Assembly: GCF_002368335.1 (NCBI RefSeq)
Contig: NZ_AP018288.1
Location: forward strand, 8,297,787 to 8,361,786
DNA length: 64,000 nt
Reading direction: 5' to 3'
DNA from: Nostoc sp. NIES-4103
GTDB taxonomy: Bacteria > Cyanobacteriota > Cyanobacteriia > Cyanobacteriales > Nostocaceae
Of the stretch, positions 20,053 through 30,000 are shown piece by piece; position 1 is the stretch's first letter, and every line of letters starts with the position of its first letter. A program made the position numbers and the translations under genes. Below the pieces are notes generated by a model, which saw only the letters and a program-made list of their open reading frames with translations, did no database searches and was not told the DNA's origin.

Positions 20053-23000
20053 TTAACTTGTAACTTGATTAATGGCTGCCAAAATATTATCGATATCGTC
20101 TTGACTCCATTGGCTAGATTCAAATTCCGCAAAATCTGAAGGTGTGTAACTTGGTACTGTAGAAGACTGGCTATTAGTAATCAGAGAAAGTAAAGCTGTT
20201 TGAAAATCTTCAGCTAACCTTTCAACTGTTTCCTGACGATATATATTTTGGCTGTAAATCCAATCGATTTTGAGTTGATCTTGGATTTTCAAGGCATTAA
20301 TTTCTATCAGATGGCTGCGTTGTGCGCGTGAACTACGGGATAAACCGCCAGATTTTGGCGATAATTTTAATAAAGCAGACTCAGGTACAGTTTGCTCGTA
20401 GTTGCCAAGGTAAAGGAATAGTACCTCTGCTTGTTGTAGCGATCGCAATTTTTCAATAATAATTTCATCACCACTCAAGTACCGCAACACACCATAACCC
20501 AAACCCTGATTCGGGAAACTACGGATTTGCTCTTTCACCTGCTTTAAGATTTCCCCAGTTTGTTCTGTTTCCCCGATTTCCAATAGCATGGGGGCGATAT
20601 TGGTAAACCAGCCTACTGTACGGGATAAATCAATATCATCGAAAATTACATCTCGGCCATTTCCCTCTAAGTCAACCAGCAATGATTGCTTACCTGTCCA
20701 TTTACTAAATGCCTGCACTAAAGCAGCAAGTAGCACATCATCTGTTTGGACTCGATAAGTTGTGGCAATTTCTTCCTGTAATGCCTGTGTTTCTTCCACA
20801 CTCAAGGTTACAGAAATAGTCTCAGCCGATGCTACCGTGTTAGCACCATCTGGATAATCTACTGGCAAAGGTGATACCCAGTCACGTTCAGCTGCTAACC
20901 AATAAACCTGTTCTCTTTGTAACTCTATTGATTGGGCGTACTCTGTCAGCCGCAAAGCCCACTGTTTGAATGAAGTTGTCTTCTGTGGTAGCTTAATTGC
21001 TTTTCCTTGGCTGAGTTGTTGATATGCAGTCTCTAAATCTTCCAGCAAAATACGCCAAGAACCAACATCAATCGCTAAATGGTGAATTGCTAACATTATG
21101 CGGCTTGATTGATGCGTTCCAAGGTCAAAGAAGGCAACCCGCACAATAGGGCCAGATGTCAGATTGAGACTAGCTTGTATCTTTTTAACAGATGATTCAA
21201 ACGCCTGTTCTTGTTGCTGGGGTGGCAGTTGTGATAAATCTATCTCCTCAAATGGTACAACTTCATCAGGGCTAGTATTTATTTGCTGCCAACCCGATGC
21301 TTCTTCTCTAAAACGCAGGCGCAAAGCGTCATGGTGGTTCAGCAAGTGCTGAACCGCCTGTTGTAACAACATCGAATTAACAGACTGTTGCACTTCTAGC
21401 ACGACTGTTTGGTTCCAGTGGTGTGCATCAACTAAATTCTGCTCAAAAAACCAGTGCTGAATTGGTGTTAGAGGCAATTCCCCTTCTACTAATCCCTGTT
21501 CGCTGAAAACTGTTTGCGTTCTGCCTGCTATTTCTGCTAATTGAGCAATAGTTGGGTATTCAAACAAATGCTGATTAGTAAATCGTAGTCCTGCTTTGTT
21601 GGCTCTAGCAGTAATCTGAATACTGAGTAGAGAATCACCGCCTAACTCTAAGAAATTATCTTCAATTCCTACCTGTTCAATCCCTAAAATTTCTTGCCAG
21701 ATGTGAGCAATTGTTTGCTCTATTTCGTTTCGAGGAGCGACATAAGTATTCTGTAAGTATGGTCTAGAATGTAATGTTAATGCATGAGTTTGATTGATGA
21801 TTGGTGATGGCTTAATCCACTGCTCAATTCTGGCTTGTAATTCAGTCGTAGAGACAACTATTTGATTAACTTTATTTAAAGATAATACTCGTTGAAATAC
21901 CTCAATACCTTCGTTATTACTCATGAATAACTCAGTAGATATTTCTGGTTTATTTGCCAACTCTGTAGCCAATTGACTAGTTAACCAATTGTCCCAATTG
22001 ACACTAATCCAAGGTGTAGAACTTGTTTGGTTATGTTGATAAACAAAGGCATCAGTGAAGTGATGGGCTGCTGGATAAGCGGCCATACCCAATGCACCTA
22101 AAACAGATGATAAGGAAGAAATTAAAACACAGAAATCAAGCTCTATTCCTTGCAATACTGTTTCTAAAATAAATAGTCCATGACCATTAGCTCTGAGTTG
22201 TTGTTCGCATTCGCTTCTAGTTATCTCTTGAACTGTACTAAATAATTTGATTCCAGCAGCATGGATAACGCCATTTATCTGACCAAAACGAGCGACAGCC
22301 TGAGTAATAGCCGCTTGCATTTGGTCTACATTGGCTACATCAACACTCAGAGTCAAAATCTCTGCACCCAGTTTTTCTAGTTGCTGTAATTTTCGGATCT
22401 TACTGCTAAATTTATCTTCTTCGTCGTGAGTTACAAGCCATTGCTCCCATTCATTTGTGCTAGGAAAAGCCGAAGAACTAATTAATATTAGTTTCGCTTT
22501 TACTGTCTGAGCTAAATATTCAGCAATTTCCAGACCGATGCCACCTAAACCACCAGTAATGAGATATACTCCTTCTTGCCGCAATTTGGGCAGTTGGTCG
22601 TTATCTAGCCGTAGTGGTTCATAAGTCTGTACCCAGCGATGATGACCACGATAAGCGATCGCACTCTCAAATTCTGTAGTATTTAACTCTGCTAAAATTT
22701 GGTCTAACAGTTGGCTTTCTGCAACAGTCCCAGCCGCAGGAAGCACAATATCAATACTGCGACAGGTAATATTTGGATACTCTTGCGGAATGGTTTTGCA
22801 CATTCCCAAGACAGTTGCTTTCTCTGGACTTAATTTTTCTAAACCTGTCACATCATATATATCGTTGGTGACGACCAAGATATCTACAGGTTGAGTAATA
22901 TTTTGTTTACTCAAAGACTGTACCAGAAATAACAAGCTATAGAAACCTACATTTTGGCAATTGTCAAAAAACTCGATTCCTGATGTTGTTTGTTCAGTAG

Positions 23001-26000
23001 ATGTGATACTCCAGAGGTGTAAAATTGCATCTGGAATTTGCCCGATAAATTGCAACTTTTCAATCAGTAAATCATAATCATCAGGCTGGCAGAAATTGAT
23101 GCTGTATTCTCTTTCACTGAGTTTGCTAAACTGCTCTCCCTGCCAGACTGTAATCACATTATTGCTCTCACTTTCTAGTCGTTTGACTATTTGTGAACTC
23201 ACTTGACAAGTATCAGCAAATACCAACACTTGTTTTTCAGATTTCACGGGTTGGGGTGCAATTGCTTGTTTCCAAACTGGTAGATAAAACCAGTCTGCTA
23301 TGCTGGGCTTTTTTTGATTTACAGCAGGAGTCTCACTAGACTTTTTCTCAGGTTCTATCCAATAACGTTGACGTTCAAAAGGATATGTCGGTAGAGGGAT
23401 GCGATAACGACGCTCAGAAGTATAGAGGCTAGACCAACCTATTGCAACTCCAAAAAACCAGAGACGACCAAGTGTATTTAACAAGAACGCTACATCTGTT
23501 TGTTCTTCTTTGGGATGTCGTAAAGAAGACAGTACCGGCTGCTGAGTTATTCCTGCTTGTTGTTTGACAAAGGTACACAAAGTACGCCCCGCCCCTACTT
23601 CTAAAAGAATCCGGTTTGGCTCTTGCAATAGGACAGAGATACCATCTGCAAACCTTACTGTTTGCCGTAAATGACTTGCCCAGTAATGCGGATCTGTAGC
23701 TTCTTGGGCAGATATCCAAGTTCCAGTGAGATTAGAGATAAAGGGAATTTGCGGTGGATTCAATGTAACTTTCTTAGCCTCCGCAATAAACGCCTGCAAA
23801 ATCGGTTCCATCATCTGAGAATGGAAAGCATGAGAAGTATGCAAGCGACGACATTCGATGTCTTGGGCTAATAGTTGTTGAGAAAGTGCATCTATAGCGG
23901 CATGGGTTCCTGAAACTACACAGGAAGACGGTGCATTACTCGCAGCTAAAGATAAGTTTTCATTGAGTAAAGGTTTAACTTCTGTTTCTGAGAGGGGAAT
24001 CGATAGCATACTCCCGCTGGGCAATTGCTGCATTAGTCGCCCACGCATAGCAACAAGAGTTAATGCGTCTTCCAACGACATCACACCAGCAATATAAGCA
24101 GCCACATATTCCCCAATGCTATGACCAATCATGGCACTGGGGGAAATACCCCAGGACATCCACAACTGTGCCAAGGCATACTCGATGACAAATAATGCAG
24201 GCTGGGCTAGGGATGTTTGTGTGAGTTTTTCTTGGGCAGTTTCGGTGTCAAATTCTTGGGGATAGATGACTGCACGTAAATCTAGACTTAATAATGGTTG
24301 AAGTATCGAACAGCAACGGTCTACAGATTCACGAAAGACTGACTCTGTTTGATAGAGTTCCTTGCCCATGTTGACATACTGACTACCTTGCCCAGGAAAC
24401 ATGAAAGTAATCGGGCGATCGCACGGTTCTTGGTAGTGGGTGAAAACTCTTTGGGTAGCTCTAGTTTCTAAAGCATTAACTGCATCTTGAATATCCTCAC
24501 ATACCAAAATGCGACGATGATTAAACTCTTTACGCCCTACTTGCAGTGTATAAGCAACATCCGCTAGATTGAGGTCAGGATGCTGCACCAGATGTTGAGC
24601 CAGATTATCAGTAGCCGTTTCTAATGCAGATTCAGTTTTAGCCGATAAACACAGTAGATATTGACTTTTGACTTTTGACTTTTGACTTTTGACTTGTATC
24701 GGTGCTTCTTCTAGAACAACATGAGCATTTGTTCCCCCCATCCCCAAGGAACTAACACCCGCACGACGCAAAGATAGTTCTTGTTTCCATTCGGTCAGTT
24801 TTGTATTGACGTAAAAAGGACTATTGGCAAAATCAATCTGGGGGTTGGGTTGTGAAAAATTCAGACTCGGAGGTATTTGTTGATGTTTGAGGGCTAAGGC
24901 CGTCTTAATTAATCCTGTGACTCCGGCGGCTGCATCGAGATGACCGATATTTGTTTTCACAGAACCGATGGCACAAAAACCTTTTTTGTCTGTATTGGCG
25001 CGAAAAACTTTAGTTAAGGCGGCAATTTCAATGGGATCGCCCAAGGTTGTGCCAGTACCATGCGCTTCAATATAGCTGATGGTTTCTGGTTCAACCCCAG
25101 CTAACATGATTGCTTCCGCGATCGCTTCTGCTTGTCCATCGACGCTAGGCGCTGTGTAACCAACTTTCTGTGAACCATCGTTGTTAATTGCCCAACCTTT
25201 AATTACTGCATAGATGTGATCACCATCTGCGATCGCATCCTCTAATCGTTTGAGTAAAACAACTCCCACACCATTACCAACAGTTGTTCCTTGCGCTTGA
25301 GCATCAAAAGCCCGGCAATGACCATCAGGTGATAAAGTTCCGCCTGGTTGATATAAATAACCTGTTGTGTGCGGAACTCGAATGGAAACTCCTCCCGCCA
25401 AAGCCATATCACATTGATAGTTAATTAAACTTTGGCAAGCCAGAGTGATTGCTACTAATGAGGTAGAACAAGCTGTTTGAACAGTTAAACTTGGCCCAGT
25501 TAAATTTAATTTATAAGATACACGGGTAGAGAGAAAATCTTTATCATTACCAATTAATTTTTGATAAGATTCTGCCGAGCCAAATCTGTCACTATTTAAG
25601 TCAAAAGATAAATAATTATTTAAACTTGCACCAGCATAAACTCCTATCCGGCTTTCGCATCTATTGGAGTCATAACCAGCACTTTCGAGTGCTTCCCAAG
25701 CACATTCTAAAAATAAACGGTGTTGTGGGTCGGTAGTTTCAGCTTCTTTAGGATTAACGTCAAAAAATGCAGCATCAAATAAATCAATATCTTTTAAAAT
25801 ACCGCTTGCTTTGACATAGTTAATATCTTCTAAGCAACTAGGAGCGATACCTGCTGCTAATAAGTCTTCATTTGTTAGCTGAGAAATTGATTCTATTCCT
25901 GTTTGTAAATTATGCCAAAATTCTGCAATGTTATTGGCTCCAGGGAAACGTCCTGATATACCAATAATTGCTATCCCTTCCATTGATGTGTCAGATTCTG

Positions 26001-26010
26001 TATTACCCAT
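20053..26010 (-). CDS. Hybrid PKS module KS-AT-KR-carrier with C-terminal epimerase-like domain
   Basis: About 1985 residues from the ATG at 26010. A longer frame to 26061 would use TTG and runs through a repeat, so it is rejected. KS: TACSTS near residue 181, EAHGTGTTLGDP and NIGHLDAAAG. AT: GHSIGE near 631 and HAFH near 727, the malonyl-CoA signature. KR: LITGGLGGIG near 1154 and SSLSSVLG; the active-site Tyr near 1313 is in YPAAHH, with His where Asn is usual. The carrier near 1459 is a PCP-like GGDSLLS, followed by an E domain near 1645 whose motif reads HHLAIDVGSW instead of HHxxxDG. It should extend Gly by malonyl and reduce it to a 4-amino-3-hydroxybutyryl unit. The T-E part looks borrowed from an NRPS and the E domain is probably inactive. 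Confidence 0.92.
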   Translation of the reverse strand: MGNTESDTSMEGIAIIGISGRFPGANNIAEFWHNLQTGIESISQLTNEDLLAAGIAPSCLEDINYVKASGILKDIDLFDAAFFDVNPKEAETTDPQHRLFLECAWEALESAGYDSNRCESRIGVYAGASLNNYLSFDLNSDRFGSAESYQKLIGNDKDFLSTRVSYKLNLTGPSLTVQTACSTSLVAITLACQSLINYQCDMALAGGVSIRVPHTTGYLYQPGGTLSPDGHCRAFDAQAQGTTVGNGVGVVLLKRLEDAIADGDHIYAVIKGWAINNDGSQKVGYTAPSVDGQAEAIAEAIMLAGVEPETISYIEAHGTGTTLGDPIEIAALTKVFRANTDKKGFCAIGSVKTNIGHLDAAAGVTGLIKTALALKHQQIPPSLNFSQPNPQIDFANSPFYVNTKLTEWKQELSLRRAGVSSLGMGGTNAHVVLEEAPIQVKSQKSKVKSQYLLCLSAKTESALETATDNLAQHLVQHPDLNLADVAYTLQVGRKEFNHRRILVCEDIQDAVNALETRATQRVFTHYQEPCDRPITFMFPGQGSQYVNMGKELYQTESVFRESVDRCCSILQPLLSLDLRAVIYPQEFDTETAQEKLTQTSLAQPALFVIEYALAQLWMSWGISPSAMIGHSIGEYVAAYIAGVMSLEDALTLVAMRGRLMQQLPSGSMLSIPLSETEVKPLLNENLSLAASNAPSSCVVSGTHAAIDALSQQLLAQDIECRRLHTSHAFHSQMMEPILQAFIAEAKKVTLNPPQIPFISNLTGTWISAQEATDPHYWASHLRQTVRFADGISVLLQEPNRILLEVGAGRTLCTFVKQQAGITQQPVLSSLRHPKEEQTDVAFLLNTLGRLWFFGVAIGWSSLYTSERRYRIPLPTYPFERQRYWIEPEKKSSETPAVNQKKPSIADWFYLPVWKQAIAPQPVKSEKQVLVFADTCQVSSQIVKRLESESNNVITVWQGEQFSKLSEREYSINFCQPDDYDLLIEKLQFIGQIPDAILHLWSITSTEQTTSGIEFFDNCQNVGFYSLLFLVQSLSKQNITQPVDILVVTNDIYDVTGLEKLSPEKATVLGMCKTIPQEYPNITCRSIDIVLPAAGTVAESQLLDQILAELNTTEFESAIAYRGHHRWVQTYEPLRLDNDQLPKLRQEGVYLITGGLGGIGLEIAEYLAQTVKAKLILISSSAFPSTNEWEQWLVTHDEEDKFSSKIRKLQQLEKLGAEILTLSVDVANVDQMQAAITQAVARFGQINGVIHAAGIKLFSTVQEITRSECEQQLRANGHGLFILETVLQGIELDFCVLISSLSSVLGALGMAAYPAAHHFTDAFVYQHNQTSSTPWISVNWDNWLTSQLATELANKPEISTELFMSNNEGIEVFQRVLSLNKVNQIVVSTTELQARIEQWIKPSPIINQTHALTLHSRPYLQNTYVAPRNEIEQTIAHIWQEILGIEQVGIEDNFLELGGDSLLSIQITARANKAGLRFTNQHLFEYPTIAQLAEIAGRTQTVFSEQGLVEGELPLTPIQHWFFEQNLVDAHHWNQTVVLEVQQSVNSMLLQQAVQHLLNHHDALRLRFREEASGWQQINTSPDEVVPFEEIDLSQLPPQQQEQAFESSVKKIQASLNLTSGPIVRVAFFDLGTHQSSRIMLAIHHLAIDVGSWRILLEDLETAYQQLSQGKAIKLPQKTTSFKQWALRLTEYAQSIELQREQVYWLAAERDWVSPLPVDYPDGANTVASAETISVTLSVEETQALQEEIATTYRVQTDDVLLAALVQAFSKWTGKQSLLVDLEGNGRDVIFDDIDLSRTVGWFTNIAPMLLEIGETEQTGEILKQVKEQIRSFPNQGLGYGVLRYLSGDEIIIEKLRSLQQAEVLFLYLGNYEQTVPESALLKLSPKSGGLSRSSRAQRSHLIEINALKIQDQLKIDWIYSQNIYRQETVERLAEDFQTALLSLITNSQSSTVPSYTPSDFAEFESSQWSQDDIDNILAAINQVTS
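24661..24695. repeat. Heptanucleotide tandem repeat TTGACTT x5 inside the PKS coding sequence
   Basis: Five perfect copies of TTGACTT (35 bp) lie in the KS-AT linker of the PKS gene, read on the minus strand as VKSQKSKVKSQ. Gain or loss of one unit would shift the frame, since 7 is not a multiple of 3. Such repeats are usually intergenic in cyanobacteria. Confidence 0.9.
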
Positions 26011-26048
26011 TTTCTTGCACTTGGGTTGGATTAAAATAATTTTTTTCA

Positions 26049-26071
26049 CGCAAAGGCGCAAAGGCGCAAAG
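26049..26071. repeat. Tandem repeat CGCAAAGG, nearly 3 copies
   Basis: The octamer CGCAAAGG is repeated almost three times in the 74-bp gap between the stand-alone oxygenase and the PKS start at 26010. It makes the upstream in-frame TTG of the PKS an unlikely start. No other function is visible. Confidence 0.7.
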
Positions 26072-26084
26072 AGATTCTTACTGA

Positions 26085-26951
26085 TTATTTCATGTAACTG
26101 AGTAGAGAGTAAATTCTGCGTTTTGTATCGGTAAATGAGCGCCGTCCGTGTAAAAATCTAGAATTATCAATCATGACTAAATCGCCTGATTGCCAAGGTA
26201 TCACCTCAGTTAAATTATTCATCACTTGCTGAATTTGGTTAATAACTGTTGATGGTATAGGTGAACCATCTGCAAAAGTTACGGCTCCTCTAGGATTTTT
26301 ATATTCGGAAATTAAACTATTAGCGAATGCCTCTTGATTACCATATTTTGTCTTAATTACAGCCGAGCAAACATATTCTAGAGAAACAGATTGATCTTCA
26401 TTAATTGTATACCTTAATCCGGGAATACCGTTGAGGGTGCGTTTAACATCAGCTAGAGTAGCACCGACTCCTAGAAAACGCTTCCAGTCAGCAGCGGGAA
26501 ATTTTTGGCAGAATTTGATTTTTTTCGCAATAAATAACTGCCGTAATTCTTCATCTAATTCTTGCCATACTCGTATACCATCCCAATATAAAGTTTCACC
26601 GCCTTGAGAAGCTGGTACACCACAACAAAACCAGATGACATCGGGACGAAAGGGTGAATTAGCGTTCTCGCAATGAGGGCTAACATAGTGCATTCCTGGA
26701 TCTACTAAAGTGACATATTTATTGCGAAGATCAACTATTGGTCTGTCTTTATCTAAGACAAATCTTGAACTGAATTTTTCGGCAAATACCTTCATCTGTT
26801 CATAGACAACGCCATAACCTCGAAATAATAAAACACCAAATTTTTTAAAGTCGTCTAATGTTTCTTGAACAGGCAGCTGCAAAATTGATTTAGTAGTTTG
26901 ATTTTGAATGATTTTTGCACTACTAGTTAATAATGTATCACTTTCAAGCAT
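26085..26951 (-). CDS. Stand-alone TauD-family Fe(II)/2-oxoglutarate-dependent oxygenase
   Basis: 288 residues. LLFRGYGV near the N-terminus, the metal-binding HCE in SPHCENANSP, QGGETLYWDG, and the distal His with Arg in LHGRRSFTDTKRRIYS give a complete HxE...H facial triad of the clavaminate-synthase/SyrP branch. These enzymes hydroxylate free or carrier-bound amino acids. The gene lies 52 bp after the loading NRPS and 74 bp before the PKS. It is the second oxygenase of this cluster (the other is fused at the end of 10196-14269), so two hydroxylations are expected. If both act on Asp, two bidentate beta-OH-Asp ligands would result. Family is sure, substrate is inferred. Confidence 0.9.
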   Translation of the reverse strand: MLESDTLLTSSAKIIQNQTTKSILQLPVQETLDDFKKFGVLLFRGYGVVYEQMKVFAEKFSSRFVLDKDRPIVDLRNKYVTLVDPGMHYVSPHCENANSPFRPDVIWFCCGVPASQGGETLYWDGIRVWQELDEELRQLFIAKKIKFCQKFPAADWKRFLGVGATLADVKRTLNGIPGLRYTINEDQSVSLEYVCSAVIKTKYGNQEAFANSLISEYKNPRGAVTFADGSPIPSTVINQIQQVMNNLTEVIPWQSGDLVMIDNSRFLHGRRSFTDTKRRIYSLLSYMK

Positions 26952-27003
26952 TATAGTCTGGATTTCCTTATTTAACTGACAGATATTTTTTAGGTTAAAT
27001 TGA

Positions 27004-30000
27004 TTATTTTTGTATATTTCTACTTCGCTTCATCAAGCTTTTCTGCCTATTGGCAGCCTCTATTTGCTTTTGAATACGGTTATTTATAGATTCAAAAGCT
27101 GATGTTTCTTTTGAATTGAAATTTATATATTTAGCCAAAGATTTAATAGTTGGGTTTTGGAACATTTCTACAACTGAAATGTTACAGTGCAGAATTTCTC
27201 GCAATTTATGATTTACCTGAACCACTAATAACGAATTACCACCCAGGTCAAAAAAGTTATCATTTATTCCTACTCTTTTTAAGTGTAATATCTCTTGCCA
27301 AATTTTAGCGATCGCTCTTTCTACTTCAGAGTTTGGTGCTTCATATGCCTCTTTTAAATCAAGACGTTGAATTTCTGGTACAGGTAAGGCACGACGGTCT
27401 ATTTTTCCATTGGGTGTTAATGGTAATTTATTTAACTCTACAAAGATAGAAGGTACCATATAATCAGGTAGTTTATCCTTGAGATAGTCGCGTAATTCCT
27501 GCACAGAAAATGTCATTTCTGGATGGGGAAGTACATAAGCTACCAAACGTTGATTTTTTGGTATATCTTCTCTGGCTATTACTACCGTTTCTCGGATTTT
27601 TGGATGTTGTTTTAATACTGTTTCGATTTCTCCTAATTCAATACGGAAACCGCGAATTTTTACTTGATGGTCAATTCTGCCTAAATACTCAATACTTCCT
27701 TTAGCACGATAACGTACTAAATCTCCTGTCTTATACAAATATTTTCCTGTTTCAAAGGGACTAGCAATAAACCTTTGTTGAGTCAATTCAGGTTTATTTA
27801 AATAACCACGAGCTAGTCCAGCCCCACCTATATGTAACTCACCAACTACACCTATTGGCACTAATTGACAGTATTGATCAAGGATATAAAATTGGGTGTT
27901 GGCAATGGGAGAACCAATAGCAATATTATTTTGTGTATTTACCTGAGATACTGATGACCAAATAGTAGTTTCTGTAGGGCCATATAAGTTCCATACTTCT
28001 TTACCCCGTTGCTGTAGTTGTTGAGCAAGGGTGTGGTCTAAAGCTTCCCCACCACACAGAATTTTCAATTGCTGATTGCCATTCCAGCCAGCAGCTATTA
28101 ACATTCGCCAAGTGGCTGGAGTAGCCTGCATAACTGTAGCACCACAGGCATTCAAGCAATTTGATAATTGAATACCATCAGAAGCTTCTTGACGGCTAAC
28201 AATTGCTACTTGCGCCCCTACAATTAAAGGCAAATATATTTCTAAACCGGCAATGTCAAACGACAATGTGGTAACTGATAGTAAGATATCTGTTGGCGTT
28301 AATCCTGGCGTTTGACGCATTGCCATTAAGAAGTTGACAACAGCGCTATGAGGAATTTGTACACCTTTTGGTTTACCAGTAGAACCGGAGGTGTAAATCA
28401 CATAAGCTAGGTTTTCTGCTGTAACTTCACTAGTTGGGTTGTCAAAACTGTAAGCAGCAAATTCTTGAGAGTCTCTGTCTAGACATACAACTTGTGCTTG
28501 ATGGGTTGGTATTTGTTGGACTAGATGTGATTGTACTAACAACACCGACACTTGAGCATCTGCCAACATGAATGCTAAACGCTCTTTAGGATAGGTAGGA
28601 TCTAGAGGTACATAAGCACCGCCTGCTTTGATAATTGCTAATATCCCAATTACCATCTCTAAAGAGCGTTCCATGCAAATACCAACAAATACATCTGGTT
28701 GTATACCCAGAGTTTTGAGATAGTGAGCGACTTTGTTAGAACGTTCGTTTAACTCTTTGTAAGTCAGTTGTTGATTTCCAAAGATGAGAGCAATAGCATC
28801 TGGTGTACTTTCTACTTGCTGTTCAAATAGTTGGTGGATGCACTGATTTTGTGGATAGTTTATTTGGGTATTATTCCATTCAAATAGTAGCTGATGTCTT
28901 TCAACTTCTGTTAACAACGGTAATTCTACAATACTAGTATCAGGCTCGTTAACTATAGCTTGTAGTAGTGTCTGGAAATGTCCCAGCATCCGATGGATAG
29001 TATCGGCGTTAAACAGATCTGTATTGTACTCTAAAGTTGCAACTAATCCCTGTTCTCTGTCTTCCATGAACAGAGTTAAATCAAACTTAGCCGAAGCATT
29101 ATCACCTTCAGTAAAAGTTAGAGAAATATCTGATAACTGTGGCGTGGGAATTGGCACATTTTGAAGAACAAACATCACCTGAAATAGTGGGTTGTGGCTG
29201 AGATCGCGTTCAGGCTGTAGTTCTTCTACTAATTTATCGAAAGGTAAGTCTTGATGAATGTAAGCTTCTAAAGCTGTAGATTTTACTCGCGCAAGTAATT
29301 CCCTAAAACTAGGTTCCTGAGATAAATCAGTACGCAAGACTAAAACATTGACAAATAACCCTATTAATGATTCAACTTCCACAGAGTTGCGGTTAGCAAC
29401 TGGCGAACCCACCAAAATATCTGTTTGTCCTGTGTAGCGATACAGCAAGGTTTTGAACGCTGCTAACAGAGTCATAAATAAAGTTGCGCCTTCAGTATGA
29501 CTTAGTTGCTTTAACGCTTCTGTGAGGTTGTTGGGTAAGGATAGTTGAACTTTAGCACCATTGAAGGTTTGTATAGGCGATCGCGGATAGTCGCAAGGTA
29601 AATCCAATATAGGCAGCTTACCACCTAATCGCTGTTTCCAGTATGTAAGTAAATTGTCAATGCGTTGTGGATGTAAGTACTTTCGTTGCCAATAGGCAAA
29701 ATCTGCATATTGAATGGGCAGTTTTGGTAGTGGAGAAGGTTTCTGGTTGGCGAATGCTTCATATAGTGCTGCCAATTCTCCAATGACTACCCCAACAGAC
29801 CAACCATCTGCAATGATATGGTGGAAGGTAAGCAGCAACTTATATTCATTATTTGTCAAGTGTAGTAGTAAACCACGCAACAGAGGTTGAGAGGACAAGT
29901 CAAATTGATGTTGAGCTAACTCTTTTGTTAGACCTTCTACAGCAACTGTAGTATTATCTGCTGACAACTCTCGCAAATCTTCTATCGGCAAGCTGAAGTT

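Noticed and set aside
26011..26061. Extended N-terminus of the PKS from a TTG at 26061
   Set aside because: It would translate through CGCAAAGG tandem repeats and add residues not seen in KS starts; the ATG at 26010 gives the normal KS N-terminus.
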